DNA of 64,000 nucleotides from an uncultured Lachnospiraceae bacterium (GCA_934418125.1 CAKRWT010000003.1:1-64000); one strand, 5' to 3'; positions 25,299 to 34,563 are shown, counted from the stretch's first letter. A program made the numbers and translations. Notes: generated from the sequence alone by a model not told the origin.

Positions 25299-25438
25299 AA
25301 AATGTCCGGATTATAAACCACCTAGGACGCGCTTGCGCTCCGCTCCAAACGCAACGGTACATAATTGACCAGAATACGGTCAATAAGTACCGGCGTTTTC
25401 CAAGGGTCCTGCGGTTGGTTATATAATCCGGACATTTT
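25299..25438. repeat. 140-bp imperfect palindrome between convergent genes
   Basis: End arms AAAATGTCCGGATTATA (25299-25315) and TATAATCCGGACATTTT (25422-25438) are exact inverted copies of 17 bp. Pairing continues inward: AACCACC/AGGAC against GTCCT/GGTTGGTT, AAACGC and CGGTAC against GTACCG and CGTTTT, and ATTGACC against GGTCAAT around an AGAATAC loop; GCGCTTGCGC makes a side hairpin. The whole segment can thus fold as one long branched stem. The T-rich ends could let it terminate both the queA/VanZ unit and the aroA unit. Alternatively it is a dispersed palindromic (MITE-like) element. The rest of 25274-25576 shows nothing else. Confidence 0.8.
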
Positions 25439-25576
25439 GTAGAGTTATTTCTATTTCCATAAGAATTTCGATATTCGGTATTTAATTAGTCTTAATATGA
25501 AATATATTTTTAGCGTTCTGATATCATATCTGTTTTTGTGAATTACGATTCTATATCTGGTAATAACAGGAAATAG

Positions 25577-26851
25577 TTACCGTGTTAATCTCTCCAGGTC
25601 TTCATAAAAGGCAGGGTAACTGATGGTTACCACATCGCTTCCCTGAATCGTTGTTTCCCCGTCTGCCACAAGAGCAGCAATAGCAAAGCTCATGGCGATT
25701 CGATGGTCTAAGTGGGAATCTACAATGGTTCCGTGCAGTGGCTTGCCGCCATGGATAATCATACCATCATCGGTGCCTGTAATATCACATCCCATAGCAC
25801 TCAGATACTGTACCATAACGGCAATCCGGTTGGATTCCTTTACTTTCAGTTCGGCTGCATCCTTGATAATAGTAGTGCCTTCGGCACAGGCTGCCATGAT
25901 ATTGATGATTGGAAGCTCGTCAATCAGGGTTGGAATAATATCTCCTTCGATGGTAATGCCGTGAAGGAAACTGTGCTTTACCAGAAGATCTGCGGTAGGT
26001 TCGCCGTCTTCCTTTTTATTCAGATAAGTAATATTACCGCCCATAGCCTGGGCAACTTTCAGGATACCATCCCTGGTAGGATTGATTCCTACATTTTTGA
26101 TAAGTACTTCTGCACCGGGAATGAGCAGTCCGGCTGCAATAAAATAAGCGGCAGAAGAGATATCGCCGGGAACGATGATTTCCTGACCGGTTAACTTAGG
26201 TTCCGGTCTGATGATGGCTGTTTTGCCTTCTGTGTGAATGTCAGCACCAAAGTAACGCAGCATGATTTCGGAATGGTTCCGGCTGATGGTTGGCTCGGTC
26301 ACACTGGTTTCACCATCCGCATAGAGCCCCGCCAGCAAAATAGAAGATTTTACCTGGGCTGAGGCAACTTTAGATTGATAATGAATGCCATGAAGTCTGG
26401 AACCGGTAATCTGTAACGGAGCACAGTCATTTCCTTTTACACTGATTATCTTAGCCCCCATCATGGATAAAGGTTCCATAATACGCCGCATAGGACGTTT
26501 CTGTATGGAAGCATCCCCTGTCAGCGTGGTTTCAAAAGGCTGCGCAGCAAGAATACCGGAGATAAGGCGGGTGGTAGTACCGCTGTTGCCGGCATCCAGA
26601 ACAGTGGCAGGTGCATTAAGCCCATGCAATCCCTTTCCGTGAATCAGAATCCGTTCCGGGGTATTGTCAATAGCAATCCCCATTTTGCGAAAACAGTCTA
26701 TAGTAGAGAGACAATCAGCTCCCTGCAGGAAGTTGGTTACTTCGGTTGTGCCTTCTGCCAGAGAGCCAAACATAACGGCTCTGTGGGAAATGGATTTATC
26801 ACCGGGAATGGTAACTTCCCCAGTACAGTGGTTTGCTTTTTTGAATATCAT
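25577..26851 (-). CDS. aroA: 3-phosphoshikimate 1-carboxyvinyltransferase (EPSP synthase)
   Basis: Sixth step of the shikimate pathway: shikimate-3-phosphate plus PEP gives EPSP. The 424-aa protein shows GDKSISHRAVMFG near the N-terminus, LDAGNSGTTTRLISGIL, TGDASIQKRPM, the SSAAYF block, LKVKESNRIAVM and the final DHRIAMSFAIAAL with catalytic residues. Full length. It follows tyrA by 20 nt on the minus strand, so the two form an aromatic amino acid unit. Confidence 0.96.
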   Translation of the reverse strand: MIFKKANHCTGEVTIPGDKSISHRAVMFGSLAEGTTEVTNFLQGADCLSTIDCFRKMGIAIDNTPERILIHGKGLHGLNAPATVLDAGNSGTTTRLISGILAAQPFETTLTGDASIQKRPMRRIMEPLSMMGAKIISVKGNDCAPLQITGSRLHGIHYQSKVASAQVKSSILLAGLYADGETSVTEPTISRNHSEIMLRYFGADIHTEGKTAIIRPEPKLTGQEIIVPGDISSAAYFIAAGLLIPGAEVLIKNVGINPTRDGILKVAQAMGGNITYLNKKEDGEPTADLLVKHSFLHGITIEGDIIPTLIDELPIINIMAACAEGTTIIKDAAELKVKESNRIAVMVQYLSAMGCDITGTDDGMIIHGGKPLHGTIVDSHLDHRIAMSFAIAALVADGETTIQGSDVVTISYPAFYEDLERLTR

Positions 26852-26871
26852 ATTACGTTATCCCTTCTTCG

Positions 26872-27972
26872 TTATTTCTTCTGGTGGATGCCATAACCGT
26901 GTTTCTGTAATACTTCGGTGGCAGCCGCAGCCGCTTCTTCGCTGTAGAATTCAATGCGCAGGGCACCCTCTGCCAGTTCCCTGTTATGGTTGATTCCAAT
27001 ATTTTTAATACTTACATCATGCATTGCCAGCAGGGAAGCAATGGCGGCGATAGCACCTGGTTTATCGGCAATGTCTACGGTCAGTACATGCTCTGTCTTA
27101 ATAGGACCGCTGGAGGCATCGATGAAGGATTCCCGGTAGGTTCTGGCTGTGTTAAAGAAATCATATAACTCCGTAGAGGAACGACCATCAATTTTGTCGG
27201 CAATAGCTTCCAAATCTGCAATATATTTTCTCAACAGGCGGGAAATATTGTCTGTATTGGTAAGGCAAATCTGCTGCCACATGGTAGGCGAAGAAGAAGC
27301 GATTCTGGTAATATCCTTAAAGCCTCCGGCAGCAATCATCTTCATAACGCCTTCCTTGGAATCAGCATCCTTTACCAGATTGACCAGGGAAGCAGCAATT
27401 ACATGGGGAAGATGGGAAATAGCTGCGGTAACATAGTCATGCTCTTCATAAGTAAGAATCAGGGGAATGGCACCGATAGAGGCTACCAGTGTCTGATAGG
27501 CGGTCAGCTTCTCCTGGGCGACTGTATCTGATGGGGTCAGGATATAGTAAGCGTTTTCCAGTAAAGATGCTTTTGCATTCTGGTATCCAAACCGTTCAGA
27601 ACCCGCCATGGGGTGTCCACCGATGAACTGATTTTTTAAGCCCAATGCATTGATATGTTCATGAATCCCGGTTTTCACACTGCCCACATCGGTCAGAATG
27701 GTTTCCGGGTTCAGATAGTTCTTCAGAACAACCAGGTTGTTGTCATTATGGGATACAGGCGCGCATAAAAAGATATAGTCACAGTCGTGAAAAGAATCAT
27801 TTATCTCTGTACAGTATGTATTTAATACACCCTCGTTTACAGCAAGCTGTAAAGAGGATTCGTTGATATCATAAGCGATAAGGTAAGCATCTGGGATGGC
27901 GATGCGGATTGCCTTGGCAATAGAGCCGCCAATCAGACCAAGCCCGATAAAACCACAGGTAAGTGTTGACAT
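26872..27972 (-). CDS. tyrA: Prephenate dehydrogenase with C-terminal ACT domain
   Basis: Oxidative decarboxylation of prephenate to 4-hydroxyphenylpyruvate in tyrosine synthesis. I take ATG 27972 (MSTLTCGFIGLGLIGGS), with AAAGGA about 8 nt upstream; the open frame upstream is A/T-rich, non-family sequence. Residues 5-30 are the Rossmann NAD(P) motif GLGLIGGSIAKA; conserved TDVGSVKTGIHEHI, FIGGHPMAGSERFG and SHLPHVIAASLVN follow. The last 70 residues (LTVDIADKPGAIAAIASLLAMHDVSIKNIG) are an ACT domain, likely sensing tyrosine. 366 aa, normal. Confidence 0.95.
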   Translation of the reverse strand: MSTLTCGFIGLGLIGGSIAKAIRIAIPDAYLIAYDINESSLQLAVNEGVLNTYCTEINDSFHDCDYIFLCAPVSHNDNNLVVLKNYLNPETILTDVGSVKTGIHEHINALGLKNQFIGGHPMAGSERFGYQNAKASLLENAYYILTPSDTVAQEKLTAYQTLVASIGAIPLILTYEEHDYVTAAISHLPHVIAASLVNLVKDADSKEGVMKMIAAGGFKDITRIASSSPTMWQQICLTNTDNISRLLRKYIADLEAIADKIDGRSSTELYDFFNTARTYRESFIDASSGPIKTEHVLTVDIADKPGAIAAIASLLAMHDVSIKNIGINHNRELAEGALRIEFYSEEAAAAATEVLQKHGYGIHQKK

Positions 27973-27992
27973 TGGGATTTCCTTTCTACGAT

Positions 27993-28049
27993 ATATCTGA
28001 ATTATATCTGAATTGCTACAATCATAACACTTTAGCATGATAAAATCAA
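27993..28049 (-). promoter_or_regulatory. Promoter and tandem 11-bp leader repeat for tyrA-aroA
   Basis: On the minus strand TTGATT (28049-28044), a 17-nt spacer and TATGAT (28026-28021) make a good promoter. Just downstream of it are two tandem copies of the 11-bp unit (AATTCAGATAT on the minus strand; 27993-28014), one helical turn apart, at about the transcription start. Such phasing suits a regulator site; none is identified. No T-box was seen. Confidence 0.55.
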
Positions 28050-28145
28050 CAAAACGTAATTGTCTGAAAACAATAAAATATTCATAAAATATATACAAAT
28101 AACAAAAGAATAAATAAAATTGATGTGCAAAATGTATGTTAAATA

Positions 28146-28202
28146 TTGAATATTTTAAAAACATTTGGTAAAATGTACTCATATTTAGAATCATTATGAT
28201 TC
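28146..28202 (+). promoter_or_regulatory. Promoter with 15-bp palindrome upstream of the EF-G-like gene
   Basis: TTGAAT (28146-28151), 17-nt spacer, TAAAAT (28169-28174). The predicted start near 28181 is followed at once by a perfect palindrome GAATCAT-T-ATGATTC (28188-28202), placed at about +8 to +22. That is a classical roadblock-type repressor position, or an mRNA hairpin near the ribosome binding site (GGGAGG at 28220). Confidence 0.55.
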
Positions 28203-28233
28203 GGGTAAATAGGAATGATTGGGAGGAACGGAT

Positions 28234-30327
28234 ATGAACGTATACACAACTGACAAGATTCGTAATGTAGTCCTGCTGGGACATGGCGGATGTGGTAAGA
28301 CCAGTCTGGCAGAGGCTATGGCATACCTGTCTGGTATTACTTCCAGAATGGGAAAAGTAGTTGATGGAAATACTATAAGCGATTTTGGAAAGGAAGAGCA
28401 GAAACGCCAGATTTCATTGGCAACATCCGTTATCCCAATTGAATGGGAAGGAGTTAAGATTAATCTGCTGGATTCCCCTGGTTTCTTTGATTTTGTAGGA
28501 GAGGTAGAAGAGGCTGCCAGTGCGGCTGATGCTGCTATTATCGTAGTATCCGGTAAAGCCGGTGTGGAAGTTGGCACAGAGAAAGCGTGGGATATTTGTG
28601 AGAAGTATAAACTGCCAAGGTTCATTTTCGTAACGGACATGGATATTGATAATGCTTCTTTCCGACAGGTTGTGGAAGATATGACCGCCAAATATGGTAA
28701 GAAGATGGCACCATTCCATCTGCCCATCCGTGAGAATGAGAAATTCGTGGGATACATAAACGTAATCACAGAGCAGGCATACCGCTGGGAAGGAAAAGAA
28801 GTCGTAGAGTGCGAGATGCCGGAATACAGTAAGGCAAACCTGCAAATCTGCCGGGATACTCTGATGGAGGCGGTAGCAGAAACCAGTGAAGACTTTATGG
28901 AGCGTTATTTTAATGGAGATATCTTTTCGGAGGCAGAAATCAGGGCAGCTCTGCGGAATAATGTACTGGACGGCAGTATTGTCCCGATGTCTATGGGTTC
29001 CAATATATTGTGCCAGGGAATTTATACGTTGTTGGATGACATTGTAAAGTATATGCCAAGTCCGGAAAACCGTGAACTGGCAGGCATTGATTTAAAAAGC
29101 AATGAAATATTTGAGGCAAACTACGATTTCTCGAAACCAAAGTCAGCCTATATTTTCAAGACCATTGTAGACCCATTTATCGGCAAATATTCATTGATTA
29201 AAGTCTGCTCCGGCGTATTTAAGAGTGATGATGTTATCTATAATGATGAAAAGGAAGTGGAAGAGAAGGTCAATAAACTGTATGTCCTTCAGGGAAATAA
29301 GCCTATCGAGGTAAAGGAACTGCATGCAGGGGATATCGGTGCCATTGCCAAGCTGACTGCGGCAAGAACCGGTAATACCTTATCCACCAAGGCAAGGATA
29401 ATCCGTTATGGAAAAGTTGACCTGCCAAAGCCCTGTATGGCAAAACGCTATAAAGCAAAGAACAAGGGAGACATTGATAAGATTTCGCAGTCTTTACAGA
29501 AACTGACCCATGAGGACAGAACCTTACAGCTTGTTAACGATGCAGAGAATAAACAGACGTTAATGTGTGGTATGGGTGATATGCACCTTGAGGTTATCGC
29601 CAGCAGATTGTTGAATGAATATAAGGTAGAGATTGAACTTTCCGACCCGAAGATAGCCTACAAAGAAACTATTAAGAAAAAATCCGATGTGGAATATAAA
29701 TATAAGAAACAATCCGGTGGACACGGACAGTACGGTCATGTAAAGATGCGTTTTGAGCCATCCGGCAATCTGGAAGAAAGCTATGAGTTTGACCAGGAAG
29801 TGGTAGGCGGTGCCGTACCGAAGAACTTCTTCCCGGCAGTGGAAAAAGGATTGCAGGAATCGGTAGGATGTGGTCCCTTAGCGGCTTATCCGGTTGTGGG
29901 TATCAAAGCGGTTTTGTATGATGGTTCCTATCATCCGGTAGATTCTTCGGAAATGGCGTTTAAGATGGCAACTATCCAGGCATTTAAGAAGGGTATTATG
30001 GAGGCTCAGCCAGTTCTGTTAGAGCCTATTGCTAATTTACAGGTTACCGTACCGGATGCCTATACCGGTGATATTATGGGTGACCTGAACAAACGTCGTG
30101 GCCGGGTACTGGGTATGCGCCCGGCAGGAGACGGCAAAACTGTTATCGAGGCAGAGATACCGGAGGCATGCCTGAATGGTTACTGTACCGAACTGCGTTC
30201 CATGACAGGAGGGCGGGGCGAGTACAGCCATGACTTTGCCAGATATGAACAGGCACCACCGGAGGTTCAGCAGAAGGAAGTAGAGGCAAGAGCCGGAAAA
30301 GTAGCGGCAAATAACAGTGAAGCATAA
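28234..30327 (+). CDS. Elongation factor G-like GTPase
   Basis: ATG 28234 (MNVYTTD) has GGGAGG 7 nt upstream. The 697-aa protein has the full EF-G domain set: G domain with P-loop GHGGCGKTSLAEA, LLDSPGFFDF and VTDMD in place of the canonical NKxD, then domains II-V with KKKSDVEYKYKKQSGGHGQYGHV and VPDAYTGDIMGDLNKRRGRVLGM. The unusual P-loop (GHGGCGKT instead of AHIDAGKT) and the altered NKxD place it in the EF-G-like family (related to Thermus EF-G-2), not the housekeeping fusA, which is normally in the str operon. Role in translation is not settled. A strong terminator follows. Confidence 0.88.
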   Translation: MNVYTTDKIRNVVLLGHGGCGKTSLAEAMAYLSGITSRMGKVVDGNTISDFGKEEQKRQISLATSVIPIEWEGVKINLLDSPGFFDFVGEVEEAASAADAAIIVVSGKAGVEVGTEKAWDICEKYKLPRFIFVTDMDIDNASFRQVVEDMTAKYGKKMAPFHLPIRENEKFVGYINVITEQAYRWEGKEVVECEMPEYSKANLQICRDTLMEAVAETSEDFMERYFNGDIFSEAEIRAALRNNVLDGSIVPMSMGSNILCQGIYTLLDDIVKYMPSPENRELAGIDLKSNEIFEANYDFSKPKSAYIFKTIVDPFIGKYSLIKVCSGVFKSDDVIYNDEKEVEEKVNKLYVLQGNKPIEVKELHAGDIGAIAKLTAARTGNTLSTKARIIRYGKVDLPKPCMAKRYKAKNKGDIDKISQSLQKLTHEDRTLQLVNDAENKQTLMCGMGDMHLEVIASRLLNEYKVEIELSDPKIAYKETIKKKSDVEYKYKKQSGGHGQYGHVKMRFEPSGNLEESYEFDQEVVGGAVPKNFFPAVEKGLQESVGCGPLAAYPVVGIKAVLYDGSYHPVDSSEMAFKMATIQAFKKGIMEAQPVLLEPIANLQVTVPDAYTGDIMGDLNKRRGRVLGMRPAGDGKTVIEAEIPEACLNGYCTELRSMTGGRGEYSHDFARYEQAPPEVQQKEVEARAGKVAANNSEA

Positions 30328-30346
30328 ACAGATTACGAGAAGCAGG

Positions 30347-30382
30347 AGAGAAACAGGGCTGAGATGCCCTGTTTCTCTTTTT
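30347..30382 (+). terminator. Intrinsic terminator after the EF-G-like gene
   Basis: Perfect arms AGAGAAACAGGGC (30347-30359) and GCCCTGTTTCTCT (30366-30378) with a 6-nt loop, then TTTT. Confidence 0.93.
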
Positions 30383-30385
30383 GGG

Positions 30386-30413
30386 TTGACAAATCTGATA
30401 AGTATAATAAAAT
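30386..30413 (+). promoter_or_regulatory. Promoter of leuS
   Basis: TTGACA (30386-30391), 16-nt spacer, TAAAAT (30408-30413), right after the preceding terminator. The leader to leuS is about 65 nt and shows no T-box. Confidence 0.65.
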
Positions 30414-30484
30414 AGAAAAGTGATAATATCGTTCTGAAAGATTACAGGAGATAGAGATAGAAATAGAAAGGCATGGTCATCAAA

Positions 30485-32893
30485 ATGGCAGAAGTTTACA
30501 ATCACAGAGAAGTGGAAACAAAGTGGCAGAAGGTATGGGATGATGAGAAAGCATTCAAGACCTCTGACGATTATTCCAAACCAAAATATTATGCACTGGT
30601 AGAATTCCCATATCCGTCAGGACAGGGACTTCATGTAGGTCATCCAAGACCGTATACCGCACTTGATATTGTTGCCAGAAAGAGAAGAATGCAGGGATAT
30701 AACGTACTTTATCCAATGGGATGGGATGCGTTTGGTCTGCCGACTGAGAATTATGCAATCAAGAATCATATTCATCCAAAGATTGTAACAAAGAATAACG
30801 TTGCACGTTTCAAGAACCAGTTACATTCCCTTGGTTATTCCTTTGACTGGGATAGAGAAATCAATACAACAGACCCAAATTACTATCACTGGACACAGTG
30901 GATTTTCCTGAAATTATTCAAGGCAGGTCTTGCTTACAAGTCAGAAATGCCAATTAACTGGTGTACTTCCTGTAAGGTTGGTCTTGCAAACGAAGAAGTA
31001 GTAAATGGTGTATGTGAAAGATGCGGTTCTGAGGTTGTCCGTAAAGTAAAGAGCCAGTGGATGCTTAAAATTACCGAGTATGCAGATAAGCTGATTCAGG
31101 GACTGGATACTGTAGATTACGTGGAAAAGGTTAAAGTTTCCCAGAAAAACTGGATTGGTAAATCTACCGGTGCAGAAGTAGACTTCTCCATTAAAGATAA
31201 AGAAGACAAGCTTCGTATTTATACGACAAGATGTGATACCCTGTTTGGTGTTACCTATATGGTAGTATCTCCGGAGCACCCGATTATTGATAAGTACAAA
31301 GACGAGTTAAAGAATTGGGATGCTATTGCAGCATATCGAGAGCAGGCTGCCAAGAAGTCTGACTTTGAACGTGCAGAACTGGCAAAGGAAAAGACCGGTG
31401 TTAGAATTGATGGTTTAACAGCTATCAATCCGGTCAATGGAAAAGAGATTCCGATTTTCATTTCCGATTATGTCCTGATGAGCTACGGAACCGGTGCAAT
31501 CATGGCGGTGCCGGCACATGATGAAAGAGACTGGGATTTTGCCAAGAAATTTGATTTACCGATTATCGAGGTCGTTGCAGGTGGCAAGAATGTACAGGAA
31601 GAAGTGTACACGGATGTGGCAGACGGAATCCTGGTAAATTCCGGTTTCCTGGATGGACTGAAGGTTGCAGATGCCAAAAAGAAGATGATTGACTTCTTAG
31701 AGGAAAAAGGCATTGGTAATGCAAAGACTAACTTTAAGTTAAGAGACTGGGTATTCTCCAGACAGCGTTACTGGGGCGAACCAATCCCGATTGTACATTG
31801 TGATAAATGTGGTTATGTGCCGCTTGATGAAAGCGAACTTCCACTGGAGCTTCCAGATGTAGACAGCTATATGCCGACAGATAATGGAGAATCCCCGCTG
31901 GCACTTATGACAGACTGGGTAAATACCACCTGTCCCTGCTGTGGCGGTCCGGCAAAGAGAGAGACAGATACCATGCCACAGTGGGCTGGTTCTTCCTGGT
32001 ATTTCTTAAGATATACAGACCCGAATAACACAGAAGCCCTTGCCAGCAAGGAAGCCTTGGAATACTGGATGCCGGTAGACTGGTACAACGGTGGTATGGA
32101 GCATACCACACTGCATTTACTGTACTCCAGATTCTGGCACAAGTTCTTATATGATGAGAAAGTAGTTCCTTGTCCGGAACCTTATTTAAAGAGAACTTCC
32201 CATGGAATGATTCTTGGTTCCAATGGCGAGAAAATGAGTAAGTCCAGAGGAAACGTAGTAAATCCGGATGATATCGTAAGAGATTACGGCGCAGATACCC
32301 TGCGTACTTACGAAATGTTTATCGGTGCTTTTGAATTATCTGCATCCTGGTCAGAAGATGGTGTGAAAGGCTGCCGTCGTTTCCTGGAGAGAGTATGGAA
32401 GTTACAGGATATTCTCACAGAGGAAACAGGTTTCTCCAAAGACCTGGAGACAAAGATGCATCAGACTATCAAGAAAGTAAGCAACGACTTTGAAAATCTG
32501 AAATATAACACAGCGATTGCTGCCATGATGGCTCTTATCAATGAATTCTATAAGAAAAATGCAGTGACAAGGGATGAATTCAAAACACTCCTTACCCTGT
32601 TGAATCCGGTAGCACCACATATCACAGAGGAACTGTGGCAGAGAGTCGGATTTGAAGGCAGAGTATATCAGACCTCCTGGCCGGAATACGAGGAGGCAAA
32701 GACGGTAGAGTCTACCATAGAAATCGCAGTACAGATTAATGGTAAGACAAGAGCTACCCTTGCTATTGGCAAAGAAGACCCGAAGGATGAAGTCATTGCC
32801 AAGGCAAAAGAAGTGATTGCAGATAAATTGACCGGTACAATCGTAAAAGAAATCTATGTCCCGGGAAGAATTGTCAATATTGTAATGAAATAA
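30485..32893 (+). CDS. leuS: Leucine--tRNA ligase
   Basis: Class I synthetase charging tRNA-Leu (802 aa from ATG 30485, [11 protein letters not shown], the family-typical start; ATG 30473 lies almost on the AAAGG site). HIGH-type motif [15 protein letters not shown] near residue 43, Cys pairs of the zinc-binding insert ([22 protein letters not shown]), the CP1 editing domain with [14 protein letters not shown], and KMSKS motif [15 protein letters not shown] near residue 580. Full length. Unusually for a clostridial synthetase gene, no T-box leader is seen here. Confidence 0.97.
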   Translation: MAEVYNHREVETKWQKVWDDEKAFKTSDDYSKPKYYALVEFPYPSGQGLHVGHPRPYTALDIVARKRRMQGYNVLYPMGWDAFGLPTENYAIKNHIHPKIVTKNNVARFKNQLHSLGYSFDWDREINTTDPNYYHWTQWIFLKLFKAGLAYKSEMPINWCTSCKVGLANEEVVNGVCERCGSEVVRKVKSQWMLKITEYADKLIQGLDTVDYVEKVKVSQKNWIGKSTGAEVDFSIKDKEDKLRIYTTRCDTLFGVTYMVVSPEHPIIDKYKDELKNWDAIAAYREQAAKKSDFERAELAKEKTGVRIDGLTAINPVNGKEIPIFISDYVLMSYGTGAIMAVPAHDERDWDFAKKFDLPIIEVVAGGKNVQEEVYTDVADGILVNSGFLDGLKVADAKKKMIDFLEEKGIGNAKTNFKLRDWVFSRQRYWGEPIPIVHCDKCGYVPLDESELPLELPDVDSYMPTDNGESPLALMTDWVNTTCPCCGGPAKRETDTMPQWAGSSWYFLRYTDPNNTEALASKEALEYWMPVDWYNGGMEHTTLHLLYSRFWHKFLYDEKVVPCPEPYLKRTSHGMILGSNGEKMSKSRGNVVNPDDIVRDYGADTLRTYEMFIGAFELSASWSEDGVKGCRRFLERVWKLQDILTEETGFSKDLETKMHQTIKKVSNDFENLKYNTAIAAMMALINEFYKKNAVTRDEFKTLLTLLNPVAPHITEELWQRVGFEGRVYQTSWPEYEEAKTVESTIEIAVQINGKTRATLAIGKEDPKDEVIAKAKEVIADKLTGTIVKEIYVPGRIVNIVMK

Positions 32894-33030
32894 TTGAGAA
32901 GAAATTCTCACAACAGAATAAAGTGCTTGGAAATATTGAAAAGTTCGCTGAAAATCAAGGTTTGCAGACATTTTTCTTCAAAGAAAAGGTATCGTAGAAT
33001 ACCGCAAAATATCGTAACAAATTTTTAAAA

Positions 33031-33073
33031 TGGAGTAAATTTGGAGTAAAAGTTGAAAGAAAATGGAGTAAAT
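33031..33073 (+). repeat. Three helically phased TGGAGTAAA repeats upstream of the ECF sigma gene
   Basis: TGGAGTAAA occurs at 33031, 33042 and 33064: separations of 11 and 22 bp, exactly one and two helical turns, so all three face the same side of the DNA. The third is also enclosed by an inverted repeat TTGAAA (33053-33058) and TTTCAA (33075-33080). This looks like an activator or repressor array lying about 125-170 bases before the sigma factor gene. No cognate regulator can be named. Confidence 0.6.
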
Positions 33074-33092
33074 ATTTCAAAAATGTAATGAG

Positions 33093-33132
33093 AAATGGCG
33101 TAGGTAGTGGGAACATTATCTACGCCATTTTT
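33093..33132 (+). terminator. Probable intrinsic terminator downstream of leuS
   Basis: AAATGGCGTAG (33093-33103) pairs with CTACGCCATTT (33120-33130), 16-nt loop, followed by further T residues. It separates leuS from the sigma factor gene. With the phased repeats and the inverted repeat TATATGT/ACATATA at 33162-33180 it accounts for the gene-free stretch 32894-33198. Confidence 0.65.
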
Positions 33133-33149
33133 AAAAATTAAAAAATTTG

Positions 33150-33180
33150 TGTAACGAAAAATATATGTAAAGTACATATA
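33150..33180 (+). promoter_or_regulatory. Possible ECF-type promoter and inverted repeat before the sigma gene
   Basis: TGTAAC (33150-33155) resembles the AAC-type -35 element of ECF promoters; about 16 nt later lies GTAC. The same region contains the inverted repeat TATATGT-AAAGT-ACATATA (33162-33180). Autoregulation is usual for ECF sigma genes, but this match is weak. Confidence 0.35.
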
Positions 33181-33198
33181 GGTAAAGGAGGGTAGAGT

Positions 33199-33684
33199 AT
33201 GGAAGAAATGGTAGAAATCTATCGAAAATATATGCCACAAGTATATAAATTTTTATTTAGCCTTTGCCATGATGCACATTTAAGCGAAGAACTCACACAA
33301 GAAACTTTTTTTCAAGCCCTAAAATCTATTGATAGTTTTCGTGGTGACTGTAAGATATATGTATGGTTATGTTCGATTGCAAAGCATTTATGGTATAAAG
33401 AATTAAAGAAGAAAGATAGAGAAGTAGCGGCAGAATATGTAGAAGAAACTACTTGTCAGAAAATTACAGAAAATTCGGCAATACAGAAAATGGAAGTAAT
33501 AAAGTTGTATAAAAGACTTCATTTGTTGGAAGAGCCGGTGCGAGAAGTTATGTATTTGAGATTAAATGCCGATTTTACATTTAAAGAAATTGGAGAAATT
33601 ATGGGGAAAGATGAAAATTGGGCAAGAGTGACTTTTTATCGTGGAAAGCAAAGAATAAGAAAGGAGAGTAACCATGAAATGTGA
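33199..33684 (+). CDS. ECF-type RNA polymerase sigma factor
   Basis: A 161-aa sigma-70 family factor of ECF type with only regions 2 and 4. Region 2: LCHDAHLSEELTQETFFQALKSIDSFRGDCKIYVWLCSIAKHLW; region 4: PVREVMYLRLNADFTFKEIGEIMGKDENWARVTFYRGKQRI (helix-turn-helix). AAAGGAGGG precedes the ATG. The next gene, an anti-sigma factor, overlaps by 11 nt, which is the usual arrangement. The higher A/T content than the neighbours suggests possible acquisition by transfer. Target genes are unknown. Confidence 0.93.
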   Translation: MEEMVEIYRKYMPQVYKFLFSLCHDAHLSEELTQETFFQALKSIDSFRGDCKIYVWLCSIAKHLWYKELKKKDREVAAEYVEETTCQKITENSAIQKMEVIKLYKRLHLLEEPVREVMYLRLNADFTFKEIGEIMGKDENWARVTFYRGKQRIRKESNHEM

Positions 33685-34261
33685 AATGATTAGAGATTTG
33701 TTACCTCTATATATTGATGGATTGACAAGCAAAGAAAGTAATCAAGAAATTGAAAAACACTTGAAAAATTGTGAAGAATGTCAAAAGTACTATCAGGAAA
33801 TGACAGGGGGGATCGACAATTTTTCAGTGATAACAAATGAAGAAATTGAAGATGTAAATTTGATTAAAAAAATCAAGAAAAAAAATAGAAGAAAAGCATT
33901 AGGAATATTCGTTGGAGCGTTTATTTTGTCGGGAGTTCTTATGGGAGTTGGTTTTCACTTGACACATGGTGTGGCAATGTATGAAAATGTTATTTTAAAT
34001 TATGGGGTGCAAGGGGATACGGCTTATCTTACACTGCAAGGGAAACCAGGATATGAGTTGAATTTTTCGGGGGCAACGGATGAGAATAAATCTAGTTTGA
34101 AAGTTATGTATGCTCGAAATATATGGGGGAATGATAAAAATATGGTTCGCTTAGAAGGAGAGAGTAATAGAAGTGGAGAACCACATCAGTGGATATTAGA
34201 ATTTAAAGACAGAATAATTGTGATTGAAAATGGAGAATTAGTAGATGAGAAAATAAAATAA
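33674..34261 (+). CDS. Zinc-finger anti-sigma factor, membrane-bound
   Basis: The 195-aa partner of the ECF factor. The N-terminal anti-sigma domain has MKCEMIRDLLPLYIDG and the zinc motif HLKNCEEC (His-x3-Cys-x2-Cys, about residues 28-35). A single membrane helix is at about residues 76-95, and the C-terminal 100 residues should face outside as a sensor. It would hold the sigma factor inactive until an envelope signal arrives. Translationally coupled by an 11-nt overlap. Confidence 0.9.
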   Translation: MKCEMIRDLLPLYIDGLTSKESNQEIEKHLKNCEECQKYYQEMTGGIDNFSVITNEEIEDVNLIKKIKKKNRRKALGIFVGAFILSGVLMGVGFHLTHGVAMYENVILNYGVQGDTAYLTLQGKPGYELNFSGATDENKSSLKVMYARNIWGNDKNMVRLEGESNRSGEPHQWILEFKDRIIVIENGELVDEKIK

Positions 34262-34274
34262 GGTGTGTAGTGAG

Positions 34275-34390
34275 GTCAAGGAACAAGGCGAAGCCGATAC
34301 GCCGTAGGGCAGTCCTTGACGGAACGGACGTAGCCAACAGCACTATGATACAGCAGAGGACTTGTAAGGTCAGAAACCTTGCAAGTCCTC
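34275..34390. repeat. Two hairpins, probable mobile-element end debris
   Basis: Hairpin A: GTCAAGGA (34275-34282) with TCCTTGAC (34313-34320), enclosing GGCG/CGCC. Hairpin B: GAGGACTTGTAAGGT (34356-34370) with ACCTTGCAAGTCCTC (34376-34390), one G-T pair, enclosed by AGCCAA/TTGGCT. Neither has a clear T run. Immediately next to them is the end of a broken reading frame on the minus strand, so they look like the intergenic part of a lost element. They account for the stretch 34262-34397. Confidence 0.55.
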
Positions 34391-34397
34391 TTGGCTG

Positions 34398-34554
34398 TTA
34401 CTGGGCAATGTGTTTTAAGTAGAGCGATTCTTTTATCAGTTCCTTTTCAAATGCCTTGATGTGACCGTCGTGTATTCCGTTGTCGATATAAAAGCAATCG
34501 TCAGTTTGTGAGTAGGCAAGTTTGGTAACTTTCGGTTCACAGGTCTTTTGGAGT
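34398..34554 (-). pseudogene. C-terminal remnant of an unidentified protein
   Basis: On the minus strand about 50 codons of protein-like sequence end at a TAA (34400-34398). The translation includes TCEPKVTKLAYSQTDDCFYI and IHDGHIKAFEKELI. The frame has no start or body upstream: it runs into the start of the next (oppositely oriented) gene remnant. I read it as the tail of a gene cut by deletion, probably from a conjugative element given its context, but I do not recognise the family. Confidence 0.5.
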
Positions 34555-34563
34555 GTGATACCA

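Noticed and set aside
27973..28284. N-terminal extension of the prephenate dehydrogenase frame
   Set aside because: The extra 100 residues are A/T-derived, contain the promoter of the unit, and the ribosome site fits ATG 27972.
30414..30484. T-box or riboswitch in the leuS leader
   Set aside because: The leader is only about 65 nt and lacks the T-box core and a terminator.
34356..34390. Intrinsic terminator
   Set aside because: The hairpin is strong, but neither strand has a T run after it; treated as element debris.
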